22,979 nt of DNA from Rhodospirillaceae bacterium (GTDB lineage: Bacteria > Pseudomonadota > Alphaproteobacteria > UBA7985), in NCBI GenBank assembly GCA_002700865.1, contig PAFB01000017.1, forward strand, positions 1 to 22,979, given 5' to 3'. Shown here piece by piece: positions 1 through 7,695 of the stretch (the first letter of the stretch is position 1; the number at the start of each line of letters is the position of its first letter). The notes under the pieces are model-generated. The model was not told where the DNA came from, ran no database searches, and was given only the letters and a program-made list of their open reading frames with translations. The position numbers and the translations under genes are program-made.

Positions 1-57
1 GCGTTGTGCCATAACTATTTTCGGTTTTGCTGGCCGGCTGGTTATGCGTGGCATCAT
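1..57 (-). CDS. ntrX: Probable start of response regulator NtrX (partial)
   Basis: A frame stays open from an ATG at 57 to the window edge (19 codons). This ATG overlaps the ntrY stop in an ATGA arrangement, which is typical of translational coupling. A second in-frame ATG at 12 begins M-A-Q-R and could be the true start; neither has a clear Shine-Dalgarno sequence. Too little is present to see a receiver domain. The name rests on context: in alphaproteobacteria the sigma54-type response regulator gene ntrX normally follows ntrY directly. The call is mostly inference. Confidence 0.45.
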   Translation of the reverse strand, partial: MMPRITSRPAKPKIVMAQR

Positions 58-2372
58 GGGCTGTCACCCGGCGGCGGCGCGCTGATTGATGCTGGTGGGA
101 AGATCATTTGAGCTTTGGCGCCCGGCAACTCGTCGGGGTGATCCGCGTTGGAGAGCACCAACTGACCGCCGTGGTCTTCCATAATCTTCTTCACAATCGC
201 CAGCCCGAGTCCCGTGCCTTTCTCCCGCGTCGTCACGTAGGGCTCGGCCAGTTGCGGCAGCAGGTCCGGGGGGTACCCTTGGCCGTTGTCGTTGACGGTA
301 ACGACGGTGGAGCCGTTCTGAGTCTGTTGCAGAGAAACCCGGATCAGCCCCTCCTGCAGCTCTCCGTCAATAATAACCGCTTGCAGGGCTTCAGCGGCGT
401 TTTTGATCAGGTTGATCAGCGATTGTGACACCAGTTGCATGTCACAATTTACCCGCACTGGCCCCACGCCCGTCTGGTCTTCCAGTCGCACGCCTTCAAA
501 CGCGCTCCCTTGCAGCGAAATGACCCGGCGCGCGATATCAACCAAATCGTGATCATCAACCCTCGGCGCTGGCATCCGTGCGAAGGATGAGAATTCGTCC
601 ACCATTCGCGCGATATCCGCAACTTGGCCGATGATGGTGTCGGTGCAGGTCTCAAAGATGTCAGGGCGATCATCAATTTGCTTGAGATAGCGCCGTTTCA
701 GGCGTTCGGCGGACAGTTGAATCGGGGTCAGCGGGTTTTTGATCTCGTGCGCGATCCGCCGCGCCACATCTGACCAGGCCGCTTGCCGCTGGGCCGCGAG
801 GAAGTCTGTGATGTCATCAAAGGTCAGCACGTACCCCAACACGCTCTCGCCCTGCATTTCAGCGACCACAGCCGTTTCCAGCGTGCGTACTTTGCCGTCA
901 GGGCGGGTGTAGAGCACGTCCCCGGTATGGATCGCCGCCGGCTCGCTCTTGGCCATTGCCAGCAAGTCGTCGAACATCGGCAACAGAGCGCTCAGCGGCT
1001 TACCGATGGAATCTTCAAGGTCCAGATCGAACAAACGGTTGGCGCGGCGGTTGGGCAGGTTAACCTTCATTTCGCTATCAAGCCCGATCACCCCCCGCGA
1101 CACACCAGAGAGCACCGCCTCGGAAAACCGGCGTCGCAAGTCAGCCTCATCAGTGGCTTGCAACAGCGCGACTTGCTGGGCTTCAATCTGGTTCGCCATC
1201 CCATTAAAGGTGCGCGACAGCGTGGAGAGCTCATCCCCCCGCGTTTCATCAGCGACCGTTACCCGCGTGGACAGATCACCAGACCCGAGCCTGTCCGCCG
1301 CGCGTGTCAGTTCCAGAATCGGCGTCGTCAGCCAAAGCGCAAAACGCAAGCCCGCCATCCCGGCCAGAATCACCAGCAGCAAGGCGACGACAAAGAACAG
1401 CAGCGCAAAAATCAGCCGATACTGCTCCGCCGCTCGGGACATGTTGGAATAGCGGTTGGAGGCTTCGTTCGACAGCTTTACCCGCTCGACCACCTCATCA
1501 TCAACGTTCACCGAGGCGACGAGGTAGGTATCGGTCAGAAAAGCATTCTCGATGGAAATGAGCATCGAAAGAACGTCGTCGTCGGGCAGGGAAATCTCAA
1601 CGCCGCGGTTGTCCACCCGGTTCCCCTGCGGTCTCAGTTCATCGGCAAGGTCAAAGGCGTCGGACGGTATATCGAGAACGTCTTCTTCGGACAGGCCTTG
1701 CGCGGAGGTTACGATTGTTCCGTCACGGCGGATGACACTGGCGCCCGACAAGCGGCGGACACCGGCGGATTTGTAGATGACCTGCTGCACCGCTGACAGG
1801 TTTGAAGCCAGCTCGTTCAACCCTTCGATATCGTCTGCAACGCGGGACGCCTGAAAGTTGAGGCGGGAGCGGTGTTCGCCCAAATAGGCCTGCGCCACCT
1901 CACGTGAGCTGTTGACCGCATCGCTGACCGCACCGCCAAACCACGTCTGGATCCCGAAGCCGAGAACCAACACGGCAACCAATGAAATCAGAAAAGTCGG
2001 CAAACTGGCAACGACAACCAGAAACAGCACAACGCGCCGATAAACCTGCGTCCCCGACAGCCGATCGCGAATATCGACCCAGGCGTAGAAGCCTTGCACG
2101 GTGATAAACGTTGCCAGCGCCACCAGCAGAATCAGGTCGAACCACAGCAGTGAAACAATGCGACCCAGCGGACGTGTTGGCGAGAACCCGCGCCACAGCT
2201 CGAACCCTGTCCACGCTAGCACGAGCAGCGAAACCACTGTGAGCGCGCCGACAAACAGCGTCAGTGTGCGGTTGCGTCCAATGTTCGGAACGTCAGCATC
2301 ACCTTGGCCTTCGGACGACCTTTGATGGTCCTCAGAAGCCAAAACCAGTGGTGTTAGTGATGCGTCACTCAT
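54..2372 (-). CDS. ntrY: Nitrogen-regulation sensor histidine kinase NtrY
   Basis: A 772-residue membrane sensor kinase. Hydrophobic segments lie near residues 36-58, 74-96 and 113-140, then an extracytoplasmic stretch of about 170 residues, then a fourth segment at 319-343. A HAMP linker (about 343-396) and a PAS domain (about 415-525) follow. The dimerisation/phosphoacceptor helix carries A-H-E-I-K-N-P-L-T-P with His542. The ATPase domain shows the N box NLIKNA (654-659), DNGQG (695-699) and GTGLGL (719-724). This architecture and the length match NtrY, which phosphorylates NtrX and takes part in nitrogen and redox/nitrate control. The ATG at 2372 lies 30 bases after the ntrC stop, with GGGG about 8 bases upstream and GGAGG further out. 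The gene is the fourth in the dusB-ntrB-ntrC-ntrY run and is likely co-transcribed with it. All kinase motifs are intact. Confidence 0.95.
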   Translation of the reverse strand: MSDASLTPLVLASEDHQRSSEGQGDADVPNIGRNRTLTLFVGALTVVSLLVLAWTGFELWRGFSPTRPLGRIVSLLWFDLILLVALATFITVQGFYAWVDIRDRLSGTQVYRRVVLFLVVVASLPTFLISLVAVLVLGFGIQTWFGGAVSDAVNSSREVAQAYLGEHRSRLNFQASRVADDIEGLNELASNLSAVQQVIYKSAGVRRLSGASVIRRDGTIVTSAQGLSEEDVLDIPSDAFDLADELRPQGNRVDNRGVEISLPDDDVLSMLISIENAFLTDTYLVASVNVDDEVVERVKLSNEASNRYSNMSRAAEQYRLIFALLFFVVALLLVILAGMAGLRFALWLTTPILELTRAADRLGSGDLSTRVTVADETRGDELSTLSRTFNGMANQIEAQQVALLQATDEADLRRRFSEAVLSGVSRGVIGLDSEMKVNLPNRRANRLFDLDLEDSIGKPLSALLPMFDDLLAMAKSEPAAIHTGDVLYTRPDGKVRTLETAVVAEMQGESVLGYVLTFDDITDFLAAQRQAAWSDVARRIAHEIKNPLTPIQLSAERLKRRYLKQIDDRPDIFETCTDTIIGQVADIARMVDEFSSFARMPAPRVDDHDLVDIARRVISLQGSAFEGVRLEDQTGVGPVRVNCDMQLVSQSLINLIKNAAEALQAVIIDGELQEGLIRVSLQQTQNGSTVVTVNDNGQGYPPDLLPQLAEPYVTTREKGTGLGLAIVKKIMEDHGGQLVLSNADHPDELPGAKAQMIFPPASISAPPPGDSP

Positions 2373-2402
2373 AGAAACCCCAAGCGCCTCCGGACGCTCG
2401 CG

Positions 2403-3887
2403 TTAAACCGGCTCGTCGGGCCGCCTTAGACCCCGGACGACTTCGATATCCAAGTCCCTTATCTTCTTCCGAAGCGTATTTCGGTTCAAGCCCAGTACTT
2501 CTGCTGCGCGAATTTGGTTACCACGCGTCGCATCAAGGGTCTGTTCGATCAGCGGCTTTTCGATCTCCCTCAGCACGCGATTATACAATCCCGCCGAGGG
2601 CAGACCATGCGTATGAGCCGAAAAGAAGGCGCGAAGATGTTGATCGACGGCAGAGCGCAGCGAGGCGTGCGCGGTCTCGTTCTGGCCAGTCAGCGACCCG
2701 GCCAGCTCTTTCTCCACCACGTCGGAGTCGATTTCATTCTGGCTGTACAGCGCGCAAATCCGGCGGACGTTGTTTTCCAGTTCACGCACATTGCCCGGCC
2801 AGGAATGCTTTTTCAGCGCATCCAACGCTTCGGCGGAGAAACTCTTTCCGGGCAAACCCTGAGACGCATTCATATCCACAAAATGCCGAACCAAATCGGG
2901 AATATCGTCCAAACGTTCCCTTAAGGGAGGCACGCGTAGCGGTACGACATTGATCCGGTAAAACAGGTCTTCACGAAAGATCCCGGCCTGAACAGCGGCT
3001 GTCAGATCCCGGTGTGTCGCGGCCACGATCCTGACGTCGGCGCGCATTTTCTGACTGCCGCCGATCCGCGTGTACTCGCCTTCTTGCAGTACCCGTAGCA
3101 ACCGCGTCTGCGCTTCCAGTGGCATGTCGCCGATTTCGTCGAGGAACAGGGTGCCATATTGGGCTTGACTGAATTTACCGTCGAACCGTGAATTGGCCCC
3201 CGTAAAGGCCCCTTTTTCATGGCCGAACAGTTCGCTTTCGATCAGTTCTTTCGGAATCGCTGCCATATTGACGGCAACAAACGGCGCCTCGCGGCGGCGG
3301 GAAAAATCGTGCAGGGCGCGCGCGATGAGTTCTTTGCCGGTTCCACTCTCGCCTGTGATCAGCGCCGTTAGATCAGTTTTCACCAGCCGCGCAATCACGC
3401 GGTAGATGTCCTGCATGGCCGCAGATCGTCCGATCAGGGGCAGGCGGTCGATCCGAGTTTCTTCCCGGTTCTGATCGCGCTCCTTCTGTTCTCTGGCCGC
3501 AGTCGCGCGCTGACTGGGCTGAGCCAGGCCACGCTCAACCGCGTTCAGCAGTTCAGTCAAATCAAAGGGTTTGGGCAGGTATTCAAAAGCGCCCCTGTCA
3601 GTCGCCTTCACGGCGGTCAGAAGGGTATTTTGGGCGGACATGACGATAACGGCCATGTCGGGCCTCAGAGCGCGGATGCGCGGAACAAGCTCCAACCCGT
3701 CACCGTCTGGCATATGAACGTCCGTAATCACCAAGTCGCCATCGCCCGCCTGCACCCACTGCCACAGCGTTGAGGCATTTCCCGTGGCGCGGACACGATG
3801 GCCGACGCGACCCAGGGCGCGGGACAGCACGGCCCGGATCGCTCTATCATCATCGGCGATAAGAATTGTGGCGTTCGATTGCATCAT
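2403..3887 (-). CDS. ntrC: Nitrogen regulation response regulator NtrC (sigma54 activator)
   Basis: A 494-residue three-domain regulator. The N-terminal receiver domain has the acidic D-D-D triad at 12-14, the phosphoacceptor Asp56 (T-D-V-H-M-P) and the conserved K-P-F at 106-108. The AAA+ core carries Walker A GESGTGKE (179-186), the sigma54-contacting loop GAFTGA (226-231), Walker B around G-T-L-F-L-D-E (245-251), and the R-E-D-L-F-Y-R-I-N-V-V-P-L block. The C-terminus (about 455-480) is a Fis-type helix-turn-helix with G-L-N-R-N-T-L-R-K-K. These features define NtrC: when phosphorylated by NtrB it activates sigma54 promoters of nitrogen-assimilation genes. The frame opens with ATG-ATG (3887 and 3884), so the exact start is uncertain by one codon. 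It lies 46 bases downstream of ntrB and 30 upstream of ntrY. Confidence 0.97.
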   Translation of the reverse strand: MMQSNATILIADDDRAIRAVLSRALGRVGHRVRATGNASTLWQWVQAGDGDLVITDVHMPDGDGLELVPRIRALRPDMAVIVMSAQNTLLTAVKATDRGAFEYLPKPFDLTELLNAVERGLAQPSQRATAAREQKERDQNREETRIDRLPLIGRSAAMQDIYRVIARLVKTDLTALITGESGTGKELIARALHDFSRRREAPFVAVNMAAIPKELIESELFGHEKGAFTGANSRFDGKFSQAQYGTLFLDEIGDMPLEAQTRLLRVLQEGEYTRIGGSQKMRADVRIVAATHRDLTAAVQAGIFREDLFYRINVVPLRVPPLRERLDDIPDLVRHFVDMNASQGLPGKSFSAEALDALKKHSWPGNVRELENNVRRICALYSQNEIDSDVVEKELAGSLTGQNETAHASLRSAVDQHLRAFFSAHTHGLPSAGLYNRVLREIEKPLIEQTLDATRGNQIRAAEVLGLNRNTLRKKIRDLDIEVVRGLRRPDEPV

Positions 3888-3933
3888 ATTTAAGCATCTA
3901 GCGCGACTTCACCTTGGCGAAAAGCCCAAATGC

Positions 3934-5013
3934 TCAATACATGGGCAATTGCAGGCGAAAAACTGTTTTGCCGGGCTCGGACTCAAAGTCCACAAAACCA
4001 CCCATATCATCAGTCAGTTTCGATACCAAAGCCAAGCCCAGCCCCGTCCCTTTCGCTTTATTGCTGGTGACGAAAGGGTCAAAGACGGCGTCACCGAGGG
4101 GTTCTGGAATGCCCGATCCATTGTCGGTAATCATGACATGAAGCGGCAATTCGACGCGTTCACCTGATCCGCCGGGGGCGATGCGGGTGCCCAGTCGATA
4201 TCGGGTGGAAAGGGTGACTTCACCGCGTTCATCCGGCACCGCTTCGCAGGCGTTCTTGATGAGGTTCAGCACCACTTGGATCAACGAATCCTTGTGGCCG
4301 GCAACATTAGGCAGGGAGGGGTCAAAGTCGCGGTGGAAGGTGACGCTCGCGCCGAAGCTGTTTTCTGCCAATGTTAGAGCGTGGTTCAGGACTTCGTGGA
4401 TGTTCACCGGCTCTGCGACGTTGCTCTCAAAGTTTCCAAAGGCCTCCATCCGCTCAATCAAGCTGGCGATCCGGTCGGTTTCTTCTTCGATCAACGCTGT
4501 CAGCTGGCGGTCTTCCTCGTCGTCGATGCTGAGCGACAGCAACTGGGCAGCACCCTTCATCCCCGCCAGCGGGTTCTTGATCTCATGGGCCAGCATTGAA
4601 CCCATGGATGACATGGAACGTCCGGCGTTCATGTTGGTAAGCTGCTGGTCCAGTGCATCGGTCATCCCGCGCGGCAATAAACTCACCACAACGGCACCGC
4701 CATCCGTCCCGCCGCCACCGGTCGCGAGCGGCGCAACGTGCGCGGTGACGCTGTGTTCGCCAATCCGGGGGCTTTCCAGCCGGATATCAAAGTCACTGGC
4801 TGAATTCCGGCGTGACCGCGCCAGTGAAATCAGGCTGATCAGCGGGCTGTCTTCGAGGATATAGTCCGTCAGCCTCGTGCCGCGCAGTGCATCATTGGAA
4901 TGCTGCAACAAGTCCTCACCTGCGGGATTGGCGAAAACCACAAAATCGTCGCCATCAAGAACAAGAACCGGGTGAGGGAGGCCCTCAAGGATTGTATCGG
5001 GTGTTAGTTCCAT
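3934..5013 (-). CDS. ntrB: Nitrogen-regulation sensor kinase/phosphatase NtrB (GlnL)
   Basis: A 359-residue soluble histidine kinase with no membrane segment. It starts with a PAS domain (residues about 5-110; P-H-P-V-L-V-L-D and F-A-N-P-A motifs). The phosphoacceptor helix is L-A-H-E-I-K-N-P-L-A with His143. The ATPase domain has NLIKNACEA (250-258), DNGSGIP (297-303), F-D-P-F-V-T-S-N (311-318) and GTGLGL (322-327). Cytoplasmic NtrB, controlled by PII proteins, phosphorylates and dephosphorylates NtrC, which is encoded just downstream. The ATG at 5013 is only 6 bases past the dusB stop, so the two are almost certainly translated from one message, as in many alphaproteobacteria where dusB was first named nifR3. 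Confidence 0.96.
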   Translation of the reverse strand: MELTPDTILEGLPHPVLVLDGDDFVVFANPAGEDLLQHSNDALRGTRLTDYILEDSPLISLISLARSRRNSASDFDIRLESPRIGEHSVTAHVAPLATGGGGTDGGAVVVSLLPRGMTDALDQQLTNMNAGRSMSSMGSMLAHEIKNPLAGMKGAAQLLSLSIDDEEDRQLTALIEEETDRIASLIERMEAFGNFESNVAEPVNIHEVLNHALTLAENSFGASVTFHRDFDPSLPNVAGHKDSLIQVVLNLIKNACEAVPDERGEVTLSTRYRLGTRIAPGGSGERVELPLHVMITDNGSGIPEPLGDAVFDPFVTSNKAKGTGLGLALVSKLTDDMGGFVDFESEPGKTVFRLQLPMY

Positions 5014-5019
5014 GGCCTG

Positions 5020-6087
5020 TCATGCTGCCAAAGCCAGATTTGCATCCGGCTTTATGGGTGTCTGTTCCTGCGCTGCGGCCTGAACAAAAAAGTCGTTGAT
5101 CAGCCTCAACATCACAGCAGGGTCGTCGGTTGTGTTTGCCGCTTTACGATAAGCCCCCGCGCCGTCAATGCCAACCAAGGCGGACGAAACATGCTTGCGC
5201 ACCTGACGCAGGCCGTGGGCCGGGCCATGATAGCACAACATGCGCTCAATCAAGTCGCAAAGCCCGGCGTGACGTTCGGCAGCCTTTGGTGCCGGTTTGG
5301 GCGTGCGCTGGGCGAGGTGGTCTACGGCCTGATCCAACAGCCAAGGCCGGTCCTGCGCCGCGCGGCCAATCATGACGCCCACAGCTGCAGACTGCTTCAA
5401 GGCCAAATCAATGTCGGCGAGGGTGCGGATGTCGCCATTGACCAGCAGCGGCAGCGATGTCGCCGCTTGCACCAGTTCGACTTTCTCCCAGTTTGCCTCA
5501 CCTTTGTAGAACTGGCAGCGGGTTCGGCCATGAACCGTGATGCCATCAAGGCCCGCCTCTTGCGCCATCCGAGCCAATTTTGGCGCGTTCAGCGTGTCGT
5601 CATCCCACCCCAGTCGCATCTTCACTGTAAGCGGCACCTGGATCGCGGCTCGGACAGTATCAAAGATCGCGCCGCACAACGCTTCATCCCGCATCAGCGC
5701 AGAGCCGCTGGCCTTGTTCACGACTTTGCGGGCTGGGCAACCGAAGTTCAGGTCGATTGTGTGCGCGCCGCGCGCTTCCATAATGCGAGCCGCTTCGGCG
5801 ATCAGCGCCGGTTCGGTTCCGGCCAACTGAACAATGATGCCCGGCTCGTCATCAATGGCCTGATTGAGCTTGCGACTGTCTTTGACCTGTCGAATTGCAG
5901 CCTCAGACGCAATCATCTCGGTCACGACCTGACCTTGACCGAGGTTCCGGATGTAGTCGCGGAAAGGTCGGTCGGTTACACCAGACATGGGCGCCAGCAG
6001 CACACGATCCTGCCAACCCAGCCGCTCAAGCTGGTCGGAACAGGGAGTCTTTTTCGGCGCGTTGGTTGGGGTCTGAAGGGTTGTCAT
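5020..6087 (-). CDS. dusB: tRNA-dihydrouridine synthase (DusB/NifR3 type)
   Basis: A 355-residue FMN-dependent TIM-barrel enzyme that reduces uridine to dihydrouridine in tRNA. Family marks are L-A-P-M-S-G-V-T-D (about 31-39), the catalytic cysteine in N-F-G-C-P-A-R-K-V (Cys117), V-K-M-R-L-G-W, the H-G-R-T-R motif, and the FMN-phosphate site N-G-D-I followed by G-V-M-I-G-R-A-A. The frame extends 12 codons further to a TTG at 6123, but I prefer the ATG at 6087: it begins before the conserved domain, the extension is not domain-like, and a GTAGGT stretch lies upstream. The gene heads the dusB-ntrBCY run. It is divergent from ftsB, with about 131 bases between the two ATGs. Confidence 0.93.
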   Translation of the reverse strand: MTTLQTPTNAPKKTPCSDQLERLGWQDRVLLAPMSGVTDRPFRDYIRNLGQGQVVTEMIASEAAIRQVKDSRKLNQAIDDEPGIIVQLAGTEPALIAEAARIMEARGAHTIDLNFGCPARKVVNKASGSALMRDEALCGAIFDTVRAAIQVPLTVKMRLGWDDDTLNAPKLARMAQEAGLDGITVHGRTRCQFYKGEANWEKVELVQAATSLPLLVNGDIRTLADIDLALKQSAAVGVMIGRAAQDRPWLLDQAVDHLAQRTPKPAPKAAERHAGLCDLIERMLCYHGPAHGLRQVRKHVSSALVGIDGAGAYRKAANTTDDPAVMLRLINDFFVQAAAQEQTPIKPDANLALAA

Positions 6088-6218
6088 GTCGGTTGACCTA
6101 CGCGAGGGGTCGCCATCGGGCAACGGCTGGGCTATATTATGCGCCGAATTAAGTGTTTATCTAAAGTTTTATTAGGGTCCAATTCGGCCCTTCCATCAAA
6201 TTTTTCATACGGCCCCTT

Positions 6219-6536
6219 ATGCTCGCAAGACGCCTCGCTCAAATTGCCCGAATGTATCTGCCCGTTGCTGTTTTTACGGCGGCAGCTTTGTATTTCATCT
6301 TTCACTTAGTAACCGGCGAACGCGGTTTGCTGGCCTATATTGCCATCCAGCGGGAACTTGATGACGCCAGCCTTATCCTTGCGGAGCTTGAAGTCGAGAA
6401 GATCGAATTGGAGCGGGATCTGGCTCTGCTTTACGATACCCCGATTAACGTCGATATGCTGGAAGAGCGGGCGCGGATGGAGCTTGGGTTTGTTCGCGAA
6501 AATGAAATGATCATCCTCCATCCAAAGGAAGATTAA
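6219..6536 (+). CDS. ftsB: Septum formation initiator FtsB/DivIC family
   Basis: A 105-residue bitopic membrane protein. It has a short basic N-terminus, one transmembrane helix (about 12-31), then a coiled-coil-like region rich in Glu, Leu and Ile (about 42-72), then a conserved tail M-L-E-E-R-A-R-M-E-L-G-F with E-N-E-M-I-I-L. This is the DivIC/FtsB profile. In the divisome this protein bridges FtsQ and FtsL and licenses septal peptidoglycan synthesis. Length and location just upstream of pdhA fit the alphaproteobacterial homologues. No clear Shine-Dalgarno precedes the ATG at 6219; the in-frame ATG at 6252 has none either and would cut into the membrane helix, so 6219 is kept. The stop codon lies inside a perfect palindrome, described separately. 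Confidence 0.88.
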   Translation: MLARRLAQIARMYLPVAVFTAAALYFIFHLVTGERGLLAYIAIQRELDDASLILAELEVEKIELERDLALLYDTPINVDMLEERARMELGFVRENEMIILHPKED

Positions 6537-6551
6537 CCATTGAATGGTTAA
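6533..6551. promoter_or_regulatory. Perfect palindrome of two TTAACCAT half-sites (candidate CtrA-type operator)
   Basis: The bases TTAACCATTGAATGGTTAA form a perfect inverted repeat: two 9-base arms around one central G at 6542. It overlaps the ftsB TAA stop (6534-6536) and lies 109 bases upstream of the pdhA start. Each arm contains TTAACCAT, which resembles the half-site reported for the alphaproteobacterial cell-cycle regulator CtrA, here in opposed orientation. The next bases are A-rich and no U-run follows on the plus strand, so this is not a good rho-independent terminator. Binding by CtrA or any other factor is inference. Confidence 0.5.
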
Positions 6552-6590
6552 CTTAAAAAAATTGCAATAAAAACAAATTCTTAGATCGCA

Positions 6591-6618
6591 TTGTAATTCC
6601 TGAAAAACCGCGTATTTT
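6591..6618 (+). promoter_or_regulatory. Possible sigma70-type promoter of the pdh operon
   Basis: In the AT-rich 123-base gap between ftsB and pdhA, TTGTAA (6591-6596) and TATTTT (6613-6618) are separated by 16 bases. Each matches the sigma70 consensus at four of six positions. An A/T-rich tract (6554-6579) lies just upstream and could act as an UP-like or bent element. A good ribosome site (AGAGG/GCAGGG) follows just ahead of the pdhA ATG. The assignment is by eye and tentative. Confidence 0.3.
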
Positions 6619-6659
6619 AGCCTCAAGTTGAGTGATTTCACACAAACAGAGGCAGGGCT

Positions 6660-7673
6660 ATGTCCACTACGGCGCGGAAATCCGCTAAACGCGCGTCCAA
6701 CAAACAGTTCGACGACGCCCAACTGACCAAATTCTACGAGGACATGTTGCTGATCCGCCGGTTCGAAGAGAAGGCGGGGCAGTTGTACGGTATGGGGCTG
6801 ATCGGCGGCTTCTGCCACCTGTATATCGGTCAGGAAGCCGTCGTGGTTGGCATTCAGCACGAGCTGGAAACCGGCAAAGACAGCGTTATCACCGGCTATC
6901 GTGACCACGGACACATGCTGGCAACCGGCATGGATCCAGATGGCGTGATGGCGGAATTGACGGGACGCGAGGGCGGCTATTCCAAGGGCAAGGGCGGCTC
7001 GATGCATATGTTTTCGACCGAGAAGCGATTCTTCGGCGGGCATGGCATCGTGGCGGCGCAAGTTGCTCTGGGCGGCGGCCTGGCGTTTGCGCACAAGTAC
7101 AACGACGATGGCGGTATCGCCGTCGCCTACTACGGCGATGGTGCCGCCAATCAGGGGCAGGTTGCGGAGACCATGAACATGGCCTCGCTTTGGCAACTGC
7201 CGATCCTGTTCGTTTGTGAAAACAACCGCTACGCCATGGGTACGTCGAACGAGCGCGCGGCGGCGGTGACTGATTACGCAGCGCGCGGCAAACCCTACGG
7301 CATTCCCGGTGCGCGGGTCGATGGCATGGACGTCGAGGCCATGGCGACAGAGGCTGCAAAAGCCGTCAAGCACGTGCGATCCGGCAAAGGACCGTTTGTG
7401 TTGGAAGCCATGACGTACCGCTACAGAGGTCACTCCATGTCCGACCCGGCGAAGTATCGCACCAAGGAAGAGGTGCAGAAGTACCGCACAGAGCAGGATC
7501 CGATCGAGCGCTTGCGTGAAAAATTGCTGGAACGCGGCTTGATCGACGAGGCCGGGCTGAAGGCGATCGACAAGGATGTCAAAGCCATCGTCGCCAAATC
7601 GGCTGATTTCGCGCAGGCCTCACCTGAGCCTGCGCTCGAAGAACTCTACACCGACGTTTACCTCACCGCCTAA
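6660..7673 (+). CDS. pdhA: Pyruvate dehydrogenase E1 component, alpha subunit
   Basis: A 337-residue subunit of the thiamine-diphosphate enzyme that decarboxylates pyruvate and reductively acetylates lipoyl groups. The cofactor-binding motif runs from G-D-G (159-161) to N-N (188-189), inside Y-Y-G-D-G-A-A-N-Q-G and C-E-N-N-R-Y-A-M-G-T. Other E1 alpha marks are the G-G-F-C-H-L-Y-I-G-Q-E-A block (49-60), R-D-H-G-H (81-85), the G-K-G-G-S-M-H-M-F segment (110-118) and the Y-R-Y-R-G-H-S-M-S-D-P loop (about 253-263). The loop keeps the serine region that is a phosphorylation site in mitochondria, but the second mitochondrial serine position reads A-K-Y-R-T. The start has an AGAGG-GCAGGG ribosome site. 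It is the first gene of pdhA-pdhB-pdhC-lpdA-lipA. Confidence 0.97.
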   Translation: MSTTARKSAKRASNKQFDDAQLTKFYEDMLLIRRFEEKAGQLYGMGLIGGFCHLYIGQEAVVVGIQHELETGKDSVITGYRDHGHMLATGMDPDGVMAELTGREGGYSKGKGGSMHMFSTEKRFFGGHGIVAAQVALGGGLAFAHKYNDDGGIAVAYYGDGAANQGQVAETMNMASLWQLPILFVCENNRYAMGTSNERAAAVTDYAARGKPYGIPGARVDGMDVEAMATEAAKAVKHVRSGKGPFVLEAMTYRYRGHSMSDPAKYRTKEEVQKYRTEQDPIERLREKLLERGLIDEAGLKAIDKDVKAIVAKSADFAQASPEPALEELYTDVYLTA

Positions 7674-7695
7674 ACCAGACAGGGAGAACACGATC

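Noticed and set aside
783..1796. Plus-strand open frame (about 337 codons) opposite ntrY
   Set aside because: Rich in Gln, Arg and His with no motif; ntrY on the other strand has complete kinase motifs through the same DNA.
6533..6565. Intrinsic terminator after ftsB
   Set aside because: The palindrome is AT-rich and followed on the plus strand by A residues, not T, so it does not fit a rho-independent terminator for ftsB.
6306..7433. Long minus-strand open frame (about 375 codons) opposite ftsB and pdhA
   Set aside because: It is antisense to two clearly conserved genes, has no recognisable domain, and its His/Arg/Val-rich composition is what the reverse complement of GC-rich coding DNA gives.
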